Of a stretch of 64,000 nt of DNA, positions 37,343 through 48,050 are shown piece by piece. A program made the position numbers and the translations under genes. Position 1 is the stretch's first letter. Every line of letters starts with the position of its first letter. The notes under the pieces were generated by a model. That model saw only the letters and a list, made by a program, of their open reading frames with translations. It was not told the origin of the DNA and made no database searches. This DNA comes from Bin55 sp965205965 (GTDB taxonomy: Bacteria; Pseudomonadota; Gammaproteobacteria; Pseudomonadales; Azotimanducaceae): assembly GCA_965205965.1 (NCBI GenBank), contig CBDBHT010000004.1:1-64000 (forward strand), written 5' to 3'.

Positions 37343-37452
37343 AATTTCACAAGCCTCTATAGTTTGGAGAACGCACTTTAGACAGTTAGCTGTAAATCAA
37401 AAGTTCCGTAGATTGCTAAAACAAAACGCACAGAAATTTGGAAGATAGAAAC

Positions 37453-38469
37453 GTGAATTGGTATCGACTGCTACGTCCGTTGCTGTTTGCGTTTCCTCCT
37501 GAAGTTGCACATCGCCTGATTTTGAATGCTCTTCATTTCTACGGATTGATTAGCAAACCTCGCACAGCGACTAACTTCGTGGAAGTCGCTGGTTTGAAAT
37601 TCAAGAATCGTGTGGGTCTCGCAGCTGGTTTTGACAAAGATGGTGAAGTAATTTCTGGTGCAACATCACTTGGGTTTGGCTTCATCGAAGTTGGAACAAC
37701 AACACTACGTCCACAATCAGGAAATAAAAAACCACGCCTATTCAGAGTCCACGAGTCTAGTGCTTTGATTAATCGTATGGGATTTAACAACAAAGGAGTC
37801 GATGCAATCCGTGCAAGGCTGGAATTGACCAGACGTACAGAGTACATACCCATCGGAGTGAACATCGGAAAAAATCGTACCACGGCTAATGAGGAAGCAA
37901 TTAACGACTACACTGCGTGTATTTCAAAACTCTATCCATACGTTGATTATTTCAACATCAATATATCATCCCCGAATACGCCAGATTTACGTACATTTGA
38001 ATCTGCGACATCTGCTGAGACGTTGCTGAGGGCATTGATCAAATGTAGAAATCGGCATTCATCCAGAAGCGATAAGTTTGTTCCATTATTCGTGAAAATT
38101 AGCCCGGACATACCGGAAAGCAATTTAGCAGACCTAGTGAACGCTTTTAAGAGGGTAGGGTGCGATGGTATCGTAGCAACGAATACAACACTGGCAAGAC
38201 CATCGTTGGTGCAGTCAAGATTTCATGAACATGAAGAAGGGGGGCTTAGCGGGTCGCCCTTATTTCCCCTTTCGTTAAAAACAGTGGGTGTTATTCGCGA
38301 AGTAGCTGGTCCAGGTTATCCCATCATAGGAGTAGGAGGCATAAGCACACCGAAGGATGGATTAATGATGCGGGAAGCTGGCGCGGACTTAATTCAGGTT
38401 TACACTGGCCTCGCATTTCGAGGACCTCATTTAATAAAGGCTCTCGTGGATACGGTTGGCACGACCTAA
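37453..38469 (+). CDS. pyrD: dihydroorotate dehydrogenase (quinone), class 2
   Basis: PyrD oxidises dihydroorotate to orotate in pyrimidine synthesis and passes electrons to quinone. The protein starts with the membrane-binding N-terminal helices (WYRLLRPLLFAFPPEVAHRL). It has GLAAGFDKDGE, FIEVGTTTLRPQ, NRMGFNNKG, the catalytic-serine block INISSPNTPDLR and FMN-binding GVGGIST. GTG 37453 gives the usual N-terminus; a TTG at 37438 is an alternative. It is divergent from the moxR operon. Confidence 0.95.
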   Translation: MNWYRLLRPLLFAFPPEVAHRLILNALHFYGLISKPRTATNFVEVAGLKFKNRVGLAAGFDKDGEVISGATSLGFGFIEVGTTTLRPQSGNKKPRLFRVHESSALINRMGFNNKGVDAIRARLELTRRTEYIPIGVNIGKNRTTANEEAINDYTACISKLYPYVDYFNINISSPNTPDLRTFESATSAETLLRALIKCRNRHSSRSDKFVPLFVKISPDIPESNLADLVNAFKRVGCDGIVATNTTLARPSLVQSRFHEHEEGGLSGSPLFPLSLKTVGVIREVAGPGYPIIGVGGISTPKDGLMMREAGADLIQVYTGLAFRGPHLIKALVDTVGTT

Positions 38470-38725
38470 GGTAAGGTATGCGAATTGTAAGGTCATTGAT
38501 TGAGATCTCAAACCCGTCCAACGTGAGTACCGTTGTGCTTCGCGTTCGAAAAATCGGCCGGGAAAGTTGATTGGCAGCTGTTTTATTAACCGTCGACAAC
38601 CTCTGGATAGATTCGCCCACATCAACCGACAGTTGTAGCGGACGGTGATCAACAGCTTGGCGAACCCCAAAAGCAAGGCGGTCTGCCCTGCCGATTATAC
38701 ATAAGTACAACTTCAGCAATTCCCC
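38470..38725. other. decayed sequence downstream of pyrD
   Basis: No gene. A stretch at about 38498-38560 resembles 21297-21355 (both with GAGATCTCAAACC/AAGATCTCGAACC and ACCGTTGTGCT/ACTGTTGTGCT), so this is probably another fragment of the IS1182-type relic. Confidence 0.45.
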
Positions 38726-38875
38726 GCAGTCTGCGCCGTAGAAATGTAGGAACGCTCTTTAGTAGGAAAGATAACCTAAAATACGTGTTAATGAAGTATA
38801 ATATTTTCATTCTGAGTTATTTACAAACTATCCATCCTAAAAAATGCACTCCAATTTTTCTACGGCGCAGACTGC
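38726..38875. repeat. MITE-like element, copy 1 (150 bp)
   Basis: The ends are 19-base inverted repeats GCAGTCTGCGCCGTAGAAA, perfect in this copy, with an AT-rich middle and no coding capacity. A diverged copy in opposite orientation is at 49055-49203. The right end abuts the left end of the ISAs1-family element and shares a base with it. Confidence 0.82.
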
Positions 38876-39254
38876 AGGGCAATCGAATTTGAAATTTCGT
38901 GTTTGATGAGCGTGTTCGCTTGTGTCAGACTCCATCGCCGATTCTAAGAACGGAGAACGGGATTCTGGATGTTTCCCTGCTATTTCATGAAGTTGAGGAC
39001 CCACGGCGAAGCTTTGCAGGAGATGCTGCTGATGGCCCTGCTGTCGGCATGGGTCCGGTGGCGAGGGATGCATGGATATGGAGTGCTTTGGCCGGGCGAA
39101 AGAGGGATTTCTGCGTCAGTTTCTGCTACTTGAACACGGTATTCCGAGTCACGATGCCTTTTCGAACCGGTTCCGGTCCTGGACCCTGCAGGTCTGCATG
39201 GCGTGCTGCAGCGGGTCGCGAAAGACTGGACGGCTCGGCGGCGAGGGGTGCTAG

Positions 39255-41968
39255 CCCGGATTTCTCATAACCAAGTCGAAAATGATGTTTTTCACGGGAT
39301 GCGTGGGGTACGGGGCATGGAATGTCGCGTCGCGAGTTTGAAAAGGCTTCGGAGGGCGGGCATGCGTGTGTTTTCCCGCCTTTTTGCGGGCGGGACGGCG
39401 AATCGCTGAGCATCCGGGCGCGGGGAGGTCGGCGCGCTCCGCCGCCAGCGTCATGCACCCGGTTGCACCGGGCTTTTACGTTGGTGCCAGGCTGGCCCAG
39501 ATCAAGCGGAAATCCTTCCAGTACGGGAAGGCGGACCCGAACGCCAGATGGATCCGCCGCGTGGACACCGTCACGCGCACCGGGATCTGGAACAGGCACT
39601 TGCGCAGCGTCGATGGACGGCTCCGGCGCAGTATGGCGGATACCGGAAGGTTCTCGAGCCGGCGCTTCATCATGCAATGAAGGGCATGGGCCAGTGCGCT
39701 CATCCGGAGCCGGAGTGCGTTGACGTTCCAGAGGCTGCTGGAGCATCGGTCCAGGAACAGATCGTTCTTCTGTTCCTTGATCCAGTTTTCGGCCTCACCC
39801 CGGTCGCAGTACATCTCTTCGTAGACCGTTGGCGCGTCGGGCTGCTGGAGCGAGGTGACGACGAAGCGACTGTTGTACCGGGCTTCGCCGACCGTCGCAC
39901 ATGGGTCTTCCGCGCCGGCCTCCGGTCCGCCGTCGGCCTTGCCGGCCGGTTCCCCGTCCGCGTTGCCGACCGGTTGTCCCGGCAGCCATTCGGCCTTGGC
40001 GATCACGCGGCGTTCGCGGCTCCAGCTGTCGCGCGTGCGATAGTCGAAGATCTGGTAGCCGCGGACCGCTTGCTGCGCATAGTCCGGATCCCGCTTCAAC
40101 CGGTCCCGCAGATCGTCCATCAACGGTTGGACCCGGTCTTTCAGCCGATCATTGCGCGGCAGTCCCAGCACGTAATCCACGCCCCGCGCCTCGCACCACG
40201 TCATCAACTCGTCGCGGCAGTAGGCCCCGTCGGCGCGGATCAGGATCGGCACCTGCGGAAATCGCTTCCGCAGCCGGTCCACGAGCGGCGCGACCGTCTC
40301 CACCACGCCCGCCGCCACATCGCTGCTCGACGTGCGCAGTTCCGTCCGCACCGGCCAGCCGTTGCAGAACACCAGCCGCGGCAGGTAGCAGTATGCATGG
40401 TAGTACCCGTGATAGAACCGGTGCTCCTGCCGGCCGTGCAGTTCCACGTCCGTGGCATCGATGTCCAGCACCAGCCGCTTCGGCATCTGGCCCCGCTCGC
40501 CCCACACCAGGTACAGCTCCACGAGCAGCTCGTCGAGCGCATCGAAATCCACGGTGATCTGGCGCGCTTTCGCCGGGTCCCGCCCGTTCGCCGACGGCTC
40601 CATCCGGTTCAGCGTGCTTTTGCCGGCCAGCGGCTCGCAGTCCGAACGCGCACACTCCACACGCCCCATGTGGCCGTGGACAGGGCCCGGTCCCGCCGCA
40701 GCTCGTCGTGATCGTTCACATCTTCGTAGCCCAGCGCGAGACCCAAAATCCGCTGCCCCAGCAACGCCACCAGCGGATGCGCCACCTTGGACGGGTCCCG
40801 GTGATCCGTGAAACATGCCGAGGCGCGCTCGAACAGCTGGACCTGCTCGGCCAGCATCATCAGCAGTGCCGAGCCCCCGTTGGAACTCAGCTCGCCTCCA
40901 CTGCAGTCCACCTCCATCCGCGCCGGCCGGACCCCTTTCGCCATCCGACGCACCAACCGGTCCGCGCCGCGCTTTTGCTTGCTCTTCATCCCGTACCCTC
41001 CTCCATCCGGCCCCATCGGCCGCGTTGCGCCCACCCTTCGGCCAGCGTGGCCGCATATCCCGGACGCCCCTTCCAGAACACCCACCGGAACATGCACAGT
41101 ACGACCACCAGCGTGTTCAGCACGCGCCGCCGCCGCTGCCAAAGCCGGACCCAAGCATCCTCCGGGGCCAAGACGGCTGCCGGCGACCTGCAGGACCCCA
41201 GTCGATCCCGACCCTTCGGCGTGAACCAGCCCAGATGACTACACAGGGTGGACGCCAACTCATGGCGGCTCAGTGCCGGAAACCGTGCCACCGTCTTCTG
41301 AAGGTCCACCATCCAACGGCGGGTCCGCCGCGTGCCACCCAAGGTGGTCGACTTCACGTTCTCGATTCGGAAATCCATCACGTTGGCGCCAGAGACCATC
41401 TAACCAAGCGTAGATTGCCATAACCCATGCCAAAACGCAAGTGTTTTTTTGAAGAACCCCCAAAAAAACGAATATGTTTCCGTATATCAACCGGTTACAC
41501 GACATCCTCAAAGACCGGGATCCCTTTCCGTTCATCCGCATGCCATCGCAGCCACCGGGGGCGAGACCTCCCGACAGTCGGGGAGCGTTCGGGCCTCGTC
41601 AAGACCAGGACCCAAGGGCGTGCGATAGGGGCGTCCGCCGCATGCTCACCCGCATGGCTCATCATCCAGTCGACAACAGCATCTTGCACGGGATGCGCCG
41701 CTTTGCACGCCGGTCGTGGCGGTCCGCAAAACGGACCCAGGCGCATGCTACACGTCCGCACCGCTTCCGCCAGCATCGTACTCAGCACCGAACGCGCCCC
41801 GCTTCCGTCCGACCCAAACGCACCCCTTTCGCCATCCAACGCACCCATCCGTCCGAACGCACCCCGCTACCATCCCCTTCCCCCCGGCAAAGCCCAACCA
41901 ACTTCGTGGTATCAACAACTTACACGCACATACATCGCACCCAAGCCATCCATTATGAGAAATAAGGG
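39255..41968 (-). mobile_element. IS1380-like mosaic element, copy A (2714 bp)
   Basis: Ends CCCGGATTTCTCA (left) and, inverted, CCCTTATTTCTCA (right) are imperfect inverted repeats. They are flanked by CTAG on both sides (39251-39254 and 41969-41972). It carries one transposase gene plus about 1 kb of extra sequence on the transposase 5' side: a decayed DruA-like/IS4 start and a decayed second copy of the transposase start. It interrupts the ISAs1 gene. Confidence 0.9.
39476..40989 (-). pseudogene. IS1380-family transposase, copy A, frameshifted
   Basis: The same protein as the intact one at 60006-61517: starts MKSKQKRGADRLVRRMAKGV, then GLALGYEDVNDHDELRRD. It shifts frame near 40670 (extra bases after ALSTA) and then continues CARSDCEPLAGKSTLNRME, VLDIDATDVELHGRQE, IRADGAYCRDEL and GEAENWIKEQKNDL to the end. 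Confidence 0.88.
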
Positions 41969-42426
41969 CTAGCGGGGTGGACGGCAAAGTGCTCCGGTGC
42001 TTGTTTGAGGACGCGACGCAACGCTCGCCGCTGCATCTGGTGCAGGCATGTGCGGCGGACGGGAAACCAGTGCTGGGACCGATTGAGGTGGATGGCAGAT
42101 CCCATGAGATCCAGGCACTGCCGAAGCTGTTGGAACTGCTTGACGTCTAAGGCCGGATGGTTACCGCCGATGCGATGCACATACCCAACGGGAGACCGCG
42201 TCGGCGGTGCTGGCGAAAGGTGGCGATTACGTGCTGGCGTTGAAGGGTAATCAGCGGGCCCTGCACGAGGATGTGAAGCAGTACCTAGATAGATGACCCG
42301 CCGGATGACGGGACCTTCTTTTCCCATCCGGGAGTTGATGAGAGTCATGGGCGTGTGGAGACGCGCACGGCCAGCATCACCCATGACCCCCTCGGAGAAG
42401 CACTCGAACGGTACGACGACTGGCTA

Positions 42427-43657
42427 GTAGTTTAACTGGTTTTAATTTTCGGGTATAGATGCTTCAGTTTGGTGCGCGCGTCGTTGACGCTGAGCTGCCA
42501 GTCGACCCCGGTCTGTTCGCGATTGCGCTCCTCGGCCCAGGCCACCGTTTCCGACGTGACTAAAGCCCTGCTCTCGATCCGGCGATCCAGGCACTGGCGG
42601 TGCAGGGCACTGAACTCCAGTTCCGCAACGTTCAGCCAGCTCCCGTGTTTCGGCGTGTGCACCAAGTGGATTCGGTCGTTCAGCCGACTGGCTTCGGCCT
42701 GCTGGGAACGCGGCGTAGAACGAGTCACCGCTGTGGGTGTTCAAGTTGTCGCACACCAGCGTGATGGTTTCCGCATCCCGGTAACGCGGCAGATTCGCCA
42801 GCGCGCGCACTTGCTGCGCCCAATCCAACGTCGTACGCCGTTTGGTGACAGCCACTGTCCGCCAGCCGGACAGCGGCTCGCCGAACATCCACACCGTGCA
42901 TGCTCCCCGGCGGAGGTAGTGGGCGTCGTACTGCTCCGGCGACCCGGGGCGTACCGGCAACTTCTCGCGGACTTCCGACACTAGCTGCTTGCTCATCTCG
43001 TCCATGCACACCACCGGATGCCGCGGGTCGTACGGCCGCCGGTATACCTTGAGCACCCGCTCCATGCCGGCCACGAAAGGATGGCTTTGCTGCTTCGGAA
43101 TGCACCACATTTCCCGCCGCCATGGTTTCAATTCGTTTTTTTAACGCCTGCCGCACGGTCTCCCCGCAAATCGTTTCGACCACTTCAAGTCGCACCAGCT
43201 CTTCTGCCAGCATCTTCACGGTCCACCGAACGCGGCCTTCCGGTGGAACCGAACAGGCCACCTGAACCAGACGCGCTTCCTTCTCCCCGTCCAGCTTCTT
43301 CGGCACCGGAGGCAACGGCCGAGGCCTGCGCTCCAGAGCCTTCATCGGACCCTGCTCCACCGCCCGCCGACGCACGTGCTGGCAGGGCCGCTCCGTCACC
43401 CCCAGCGCATCCACCACCTGCATGTCCGTCAGTGCCGGGCCAGCGACCCCCTGATCCACGGCCAGCAGAATCCGTGCACGCTGCAGCTTCGTCGCCGACA
43501 CCGCACGACGCGTGCTCGACTTCAGCACCGCTTCCAACTCATCCCGCTCATCCTGAGCTAACTCCACCATGTATTGCTTCGGAATCTGATCCTCCTGATC
43601 CCAGAACCCCTTCCAGTCCACTATTATAAACACGTATTGTTAGAACGGGTAGCCTAC
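42427..43657 (-). mobile_element. IS630-type element A, copy 2
   Basis: Same ends and length as 16476-17707. The left TA is at 42425-42426. At the right end the TA at 43658-43659 is shared with the next IS630-type element. Confidence 0.9.
42432..43570 (-). pseudogene. IS630-type transposase A, copy 2, frameshifted
   Basis: The N-terminal part is whole here (VELAQDERDELEAVLKSSTR through VRQALKK). The ATG of copy 1 is ATT in this copy, so translation would start at ATG 43570. The frame is lost at the T7 run 43136-43142 and again near 42700 (GRSQSAERPN instead of EASRLNDRIH). The DDE residues are otherwise present. Confidence 0.85.
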
Positions 43658-43659
43658 TA

Positions 43660-44814
43660 GTGTCATGTCCCGGAAATAAATAGGCTAATGCGTTCAACTT
43701 TTGCAAGGATTGACTCGGCCGTCGCGGTCCAAGCAAACGGACTGCAGTATTTATTATAGTCCTCGACAAACGCGTTGATCTTTTTTTGCAGTTGCGGGAC
43801 CGAAGAGAATGACCCACGACGGATGGCTTGTTGGGTGATGATGCCGAACCACCGCTCCATCTGATTCAGCCACGAGGCGTAGGTCAGGCGTGTAGTGGAC
43901 ATGGTAGCGGGGACGTGTCTCGCTAACCACGCCTTGACGGTGGCATGTTTGTGCGTTGCATAGTTATCCACGATCAGGTGGATGTCCAGGTCCTCGGGGA
44001 CATCCTTGTCGATGTGGCGGAGGAAGGCCAGATAGTCCTGATGCCGGTGGCGACGTTTGCATAGGCTACGGACCTTGCCGGTGACGATGTCGAGTGCCGC
44101 AAACAGGGTCGTCGTGCCGTGGCGCGCACATAGTCATGGGTCATTCCTTGCGCGTAGCCCAAGCCCATGGGCAGCATCGGCTGGGTGCGGTCCAGTGCTT
44201 GTATCTGCTCTGCGTCTTTTCGTCTACACACAGCACCACGACCTTGTCCGGCGGATGGAGGTACAGGCCGACAATGTCGCGGACCTTCTCGACAAAGCAC
44301 GGATCGTTGGACAGCTTGAACGTGCGTTGCCGATGCGGTTGCACGCCGAACAGGTCGAACCACCGTTGGAGGGTGCTTTTCGACACGCCCGTTTGCGCCG
44401 CCATGGCCCGCACGCTCCAGTGCGTGCGGTGCGCGGGCAACGACTGCAAGGCCGTGTTCATGACCTCGGCCACCCGATCGTCGTCGTGCGTTCGCGGGCG
44501 ACCCGGACGCTTCTCATCGTGCAGTCCTTTGATCTCGTACTGCGCGTAGCGTTTGCGCCACTTCATCACCGTGTTCTTGTTCAGTTGCAACCGCTCGGCG
44601 ATGGCGGTGCCCCCGGCTCCCCGTCCGCGCAACCGAGCACGATCTGGGCGCGTTGTACCAACCGATGTGGCAAGGTGCGGGAGCAGGCCAAACTGCGCAA
44701 TTCGGCACGCTGTTGTTCATCCAGGACGATCGGGGTCGCGGGGAGGGGCATGATGTTCTCCTTGGGTAGCTGTCATACCATATTAATATACTATTTATTT
44801 GTAGGACAGTACAC
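43660..44814 (-). mobile_element. IS630-type element B (1155 bp)
   Basis: The ends are inverted repeats GTGTCATGTCCCGGAAATAA (left) and, complemented, GTGTACTGTCCTACAAATAA (right). TA lies at 43658-43659 and 44815-44816. It differs in sequence from element A and lies directly against it. Confidence 0.88.
43667..44750 (-). pseudogene. IS630-type transposase B, several frameshifts
   Basis: Starting at about 44750: LPATPIVLDEQQRAELRSLA and LVQRAQIVLGCADG, then after a shift IAERLQLNKNTVMKWRKRYA and RPGRPRTHDDDRVAEVMNTA with the IS630 helix-turn-helix and RPG motif. Then come VVVLCVDEKTQ (first Asp), shifts near 44160 and 44100, HLIVDNYATHKH (second Asp) and SWLNQMERWFGIITQQAIRR (Glu). At least three shifts make it inactive. 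Confidence 0.85.
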
Positions 44815-45203
44815 TAGGTCCTCGCGGGGAAGTGGGAAGGGTTGTGGCGGAGTGCCATTCGAAGAATGGAAAGGCATCGGTGGAGACCCTTACTACATGA
44901 CCAGCGCGAAATGGTCCGCGGAACGTTTCGCACGTACCGTGCGTTCGCACTGGGTCATCGAAAACTCCCTGCACTGGGTGCTGGACGTGACGGTGAACGA
45001 AGACGGTCTGCGCAAACCGCAGGGACAACGGGCCGTCCAACCTCGCACTATTGCGGTGGCTGTCCCTGAACATCGCCCGGGTGCAGCCCGACCAAGATTC
45101 CATGCGCGGCAAGCTCAAACGAGCTGGCTGGAACACTGACTTCCTCCTGGACATGGTTCGTGCCGCCCTGCAGCTTGAGCAAATTTCAAATGCGATTGTC
45201 CTG

Positions 45204-45559
45204 ATCGTCACCGAGGGCTGCTCCGGCACGTTGACCAACAAAGGGAGAAGGGGAGGTGAGTTCACCATCCGTAAAACCGTGCCTGAACAACGGATCATGG
45301 GAGACATGCAGACGTTGGAATCCTGGTTACCGCTCCGAACCGAAAAACAACCCCATCTCGCACTGCTCATGCAATATTGGGGCTAAGTGATTTGCAGGTT
45401 CAGCAGCTACGATACCATATGCGTATTATCTTTAGATATGCGACTGTATGACAATGGTTGGGTTCCGCATTCGTCTTATATATATACTGTAATCGGCAAA
45501 GATGATCATCCGCAACGACATGGGATATTCCTTCACTAGACATTAACCGTCACCACAAA
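45204..45559. other. intergenic region before the GNAT gene
   Basis: No gene. The first ~180 bp is GC-rich and seems to continue mobile-element sequence beyond the ISAs1 end; the rest is AT-rich and probably holds the promoter for the three-gene unit that follows. Confidence 0.5.
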
Positions 45560-46108
45560 GTGAGTAGCAGCCGAGTTTTCATCCGAAAAGTGAAGTCCCG
45601 CGATCAGAGGGCTCTGCTGACATTAGCACAATCTAGCCAAAAACTGCACCAGCCTTGGATTTCTGTACCATTGACAAGCCGTATGTTTCGCCTGTACCAC
45701 AAACGAATGCAACAAAACGATCATGAAGGCTTACTCTGCTGCTTAAAATCTTCGGCTGAAATTGTGGGTGTAATCAATTTCAACAATATAGTACGAAGTT
45801 CTATGATGAGCGCGTCGATCGGGTATTACGTCGACATAAAACACCAAGGAAAGGGCTACATGACCGAAGGTCTTGCACTCGCCGTTACCTATGCATTTGC
45901 ATTTGAAAAACTTGGACTTCATAGGATTGAAGCAAACATCCAGACTGAAAATACGGCGTCAAGAAATCTGGTCAAACGATGTGGGTTTAAGCTGGAGGGG
46001 ATGACAAAGGAATTTCAGTACATAGATGGTCAGTGGCGCGACCATGAGCGATGGTCTCTTATCGATAGCCGTTCAACCTATTCCATACCCATGGCGGTAC
46101 CCTTATGA
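45560..46108 (+). CDS. GNAT family N-acetyltransferase (RimJ-like)
   Basis: The 182-residue protein has SASIGYYVDIKHQGKGYMTE with the acetyl-CoA loop Q-G-K-G-Y, then LHRIEANIQTENTASRNLVK and CGFKLEGMTKEF, the RimJ/RimL-type pattern. These enzymes acetylate protein N-termini or small molecules; the target is unknown. The start is a GTG. Its end is close to or overlaps the S9 peptidase gene. Confidence 0.88.
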   Translation: MSSSRVFIRKVKSRDQRALLTLAQSSQKLHQPWISVPLTSRMFRLYHKRMQQNDHEGLLCCLKSSAEIVGVINFNNIVRSSMMSASIGYYVDIKHQGKGYMTEGLALAVTYAFAFEKLGLHRIEANIQTENTASRNLVKRCGFKLEGMTKEFQYIDGQWRDHERWSLIDSRSTYSIPMAVPL

Positions 46109-46127
46109 CGGTATTAGGGAGGCTGTT

Positions 46128-48050
46128 TTGTTGACCAGTCCTTATGGAACATGGAGATCAGAGATCACAGGCGAATTAGCTGCTGCTTCGCTCATATCGT
46201 TCGATGAAATAACCACATTGGATGGTTCTCTCTATTGGCTTGAATTGCGGCCCACGGAAAAAGGACGATCTGTGTTGGTGAAAAATACATCCGGTGAAAT
46301 CCACGATCTTATACCTAGAGGATATAGCGCGCGAACACGTATTCACGAATACGGCGGTGGCTCGTACTGTATCGGAAACAGCAAAGCATGGTTCGTAAAC
46401 CACTCAGATCAAAATATTTATAGTGCCGACGTTGTAAAGATTGGTACTCCTGTTCTCGTTCGCGGCGGCGACGAATCCGAAAGATTTGGTGATCTAACGT
46501 ACGACCATATACATAACCGTCTGATCGCAATTCGTGAAAATCATTCAATAATGCCTGAAACACTAAACGAACTTGTATCGGTTTCGTGTGTGAATGGGTC
46601 AGTGACCACGTTACATAGCGGTCACGATTTTTATGCTTCGCCACGAATATCAATGGATGGATCACGACTGGCGTTTATTGCATGGGACCATCCTAACATG
46701 CCTTGGGACGGCACACAGTTGTATGTTTGTGAGCTTGATAAAAACGGATTGGTGTGCCGTGAAGCTGTAATTGCCGGCGGTTTATACGAATCAATCGTCC
46801 AGCCAGAGTGGCTTGATTCAAAGCGACTGCTATACCTTTCGGACCAATCAGGTTATTGGAATTTCTTTAGTTACGATGATTCAGGAGTGCGAGCAATTAC
46901 GGAGGACGAGGCTGAGTACGGAGGACCAATGTGGACATGTCGTTCGCAATATTACGCTCCTCTTGATAATAACTATGTTGCCGCAGTACGCGTCATAAAA
47001 GGAATATCTGAACTTGTCATCGTAGATTTAACAACAGGTTTGGTAACACCGTGTCATGCTTGCTACTCTTCCTATCGATCGGTCAACGCGGCAAGTAACT
47101 CGATCATCTTCGTCGCTGGGTCAGTTAAATCGGCAAGTTCAATCGTCCGTTATGAGGTAAAGCATCGAATCACTCATCGAGTTGCACACGCAGGTATCCT
47201 CCCAGTCAATCAGGATTATTTCGCTGAACCTGAACAGATCGAGTTTTGTTGCAATGATGGTACGATGGGATACGCGTATTTTTATCCACCAACTCATCCC
47301 TACGAGCGCGCAGAACGAAACGAACTACCACCTCTTCTTGTTCTTGCACATGGTGGACCAACGTTGGGAGTTAGCCCCGATCTCAGCATGAGAATACAGC
47401 TATATACATCTCGCGGCTGGTCAGTTGTTGATGTCAATTATGGCGGAAGCACCGGATACGGTCGCGATTATCGAAATCGATTATGCGGTCAGTGGGGAGT
47501 GATTGATGTACAGGACTGTGCAGCAGCAGCTCGCCATTTGATCGCACTAGGTAGGGCTGATGCCCAGCGCGTAGCTATTCGAGGCGGTAGTGCCGGTGGC
47601 TATACAACATTAATGGCATTATGTACGAGCTCAGCCTTCACCGCAGGGTCTATTTACTACGGAGTCGCCGACCTTCAATTACTCGCCAGCAGTACTCACA
47701 AATTTGAATCACGTTATTTGAATCGATTAGTACACCCTAAAAATTTTGGCAAAAGATCACCTATAAATAATCTGGACGGGCTCAGCGCACCAGTTATATT
47801 TTTCCAAGGAGCACTCGACAAGGTTGTTCCGCCGGCGCAAACTGAGACCATGTTTAAGGCCATTAGTAAAAAAGGTATTCCGACTGCATACTTTCTTTTT
47901 GATGATGAATCCCATGGATTTCGCGTTGCCGAAAACATCGAACGCGCCGTTAATGCAGAGCTTATATTTCTTTCGAAATCTTTTGGCATTGAAACAACTG
48001 ATCTTGATCTATCCGTGTTCGAAAAGGCAAAGGTAGCTAATTTTCCGTGA
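46128..48050 (+). CDS. S9 family prolyl oligopeptidase-like peptidase
   Basis: The protein has an N-terminal beta-propeller and a C-terminal alpha/beta-hydrolase domain. The nucleophile elbow is IRGGSAGGYTTLMAL, the acid is in FFQGALDKVVPP and the His in FDDESHGFRVAENIER. It cleaves peptides, probably in the cytoplasm, as no signal peptide is seen. TTG 46128, preceded by AGGGAGG, gives a family-like start (TSPYGTWRSEIT). ATGs at 46026 and 46044 would overlap the GNAT gene by more than 60 bases. Confidence 0.9.
   Translation: MLTSPYGTWRSEITGELAAASLISFDEITTLDGSLYWLELRPTEKGRSVLVKNTSGEIHDLIPRGYSARTRIHEYGGGSYCIGNSKAWFVNHSDQNIYSADVVKIGTPVLVRGGDESERFGDLTYDHIHNRLIAIRENHSIMPETLNELVSVSCVNGSVTTLHSGHDFYASPRISMDGSRLAFIAWDHPNMPWDGTQLYVCELDKNGLVCREAVIAGGLYESIVQPEWLDSKRLLYLSDQSGYWNFFSYDDSGVRAITEDEAEYGGPMWTCRSQYYAPLDNNYVAAVRVIKGISELVIVDLTTGLVTPCHACYSSYRSVNAASNSIIFVAGSVKSASSIVRYEVKHRITHRVAHAGILPVNQDYFAEPEQIEFCCNDGTMGYAYFYPPTHPYERAERNELPPLLVLAHGGPTLGVSPDLSMRIQLYTSRGWSVVDVNYGGSTGYGRDYRNRLCGQWGVIDVQDCAAAARHLIALGRADAQRVAIRGGSAGGYTTLMALCTSSAFTAGSIYYGVADLQLLASSTHKFESRYLNRLVHPKNFGKRSPINNLDGLSAPVIFFQGALDKVVPPAQTETMFKAISKKGIPTAYFLFDDESHGFRVAENIERAVNAELIFLSKSFGIETTDLDLSVFEKAKVANFP

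Larger units (their letters stand above)
38899..45195 (+). pseudogene. ISAs1-family transposase in three pieces
   Basis: Piece 1 (38899-39254): FHEVEDPRR, then WMDMECFGRAKEGFLRQFLL and GIPSHDAFSNRFRS. Piece 2 (41969-42426): VDGK start, CAADGKPVLGPIEVDGRSHE with an in-frame stop soon after, GDYVLALKGNQRALHEDVKQ and LGEALERYDDW. Piece 3 (44815-45195): YYMTSAKWSAERFARTVRSH and WVIENSLHWVLDVTVNEDG, then MRGKLKRAGWNTDFLL. DDW-L-GPRGEVGR reads through once both IS630 elements and the extra TA copies are removed. Several frameshifts show the gene was dying independently. Confidence 0.85.
38875..45203 (+). mobile_element. ISAs1-family element carrying three insertions
   Basis: Left end CAGGGCAATCGAATTTGAAA at 38875 matches, inverted, the right end at about 45180-45203 (complement CAGGACAATCGCATTTGAAA). 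The interior is an ISAs1 transposase in three pieces, separated by the IS1380-like mosaic (39255-41968) and two IS630-type elements (42427-43657 and 43660-44814). Subtracting these leaves about 1.2 kb, as expected for ISAs1. No target duplication was recognised. Confidence 0.85.

Noticed and set aside
39548..40711. Long plus-strand open frame (387 codons) across the IS1380-like transposase
   Set aside because: It is the antisense shadow of the GC-rich transposase and has no motif; the same shadow appears opposite the intact copy.
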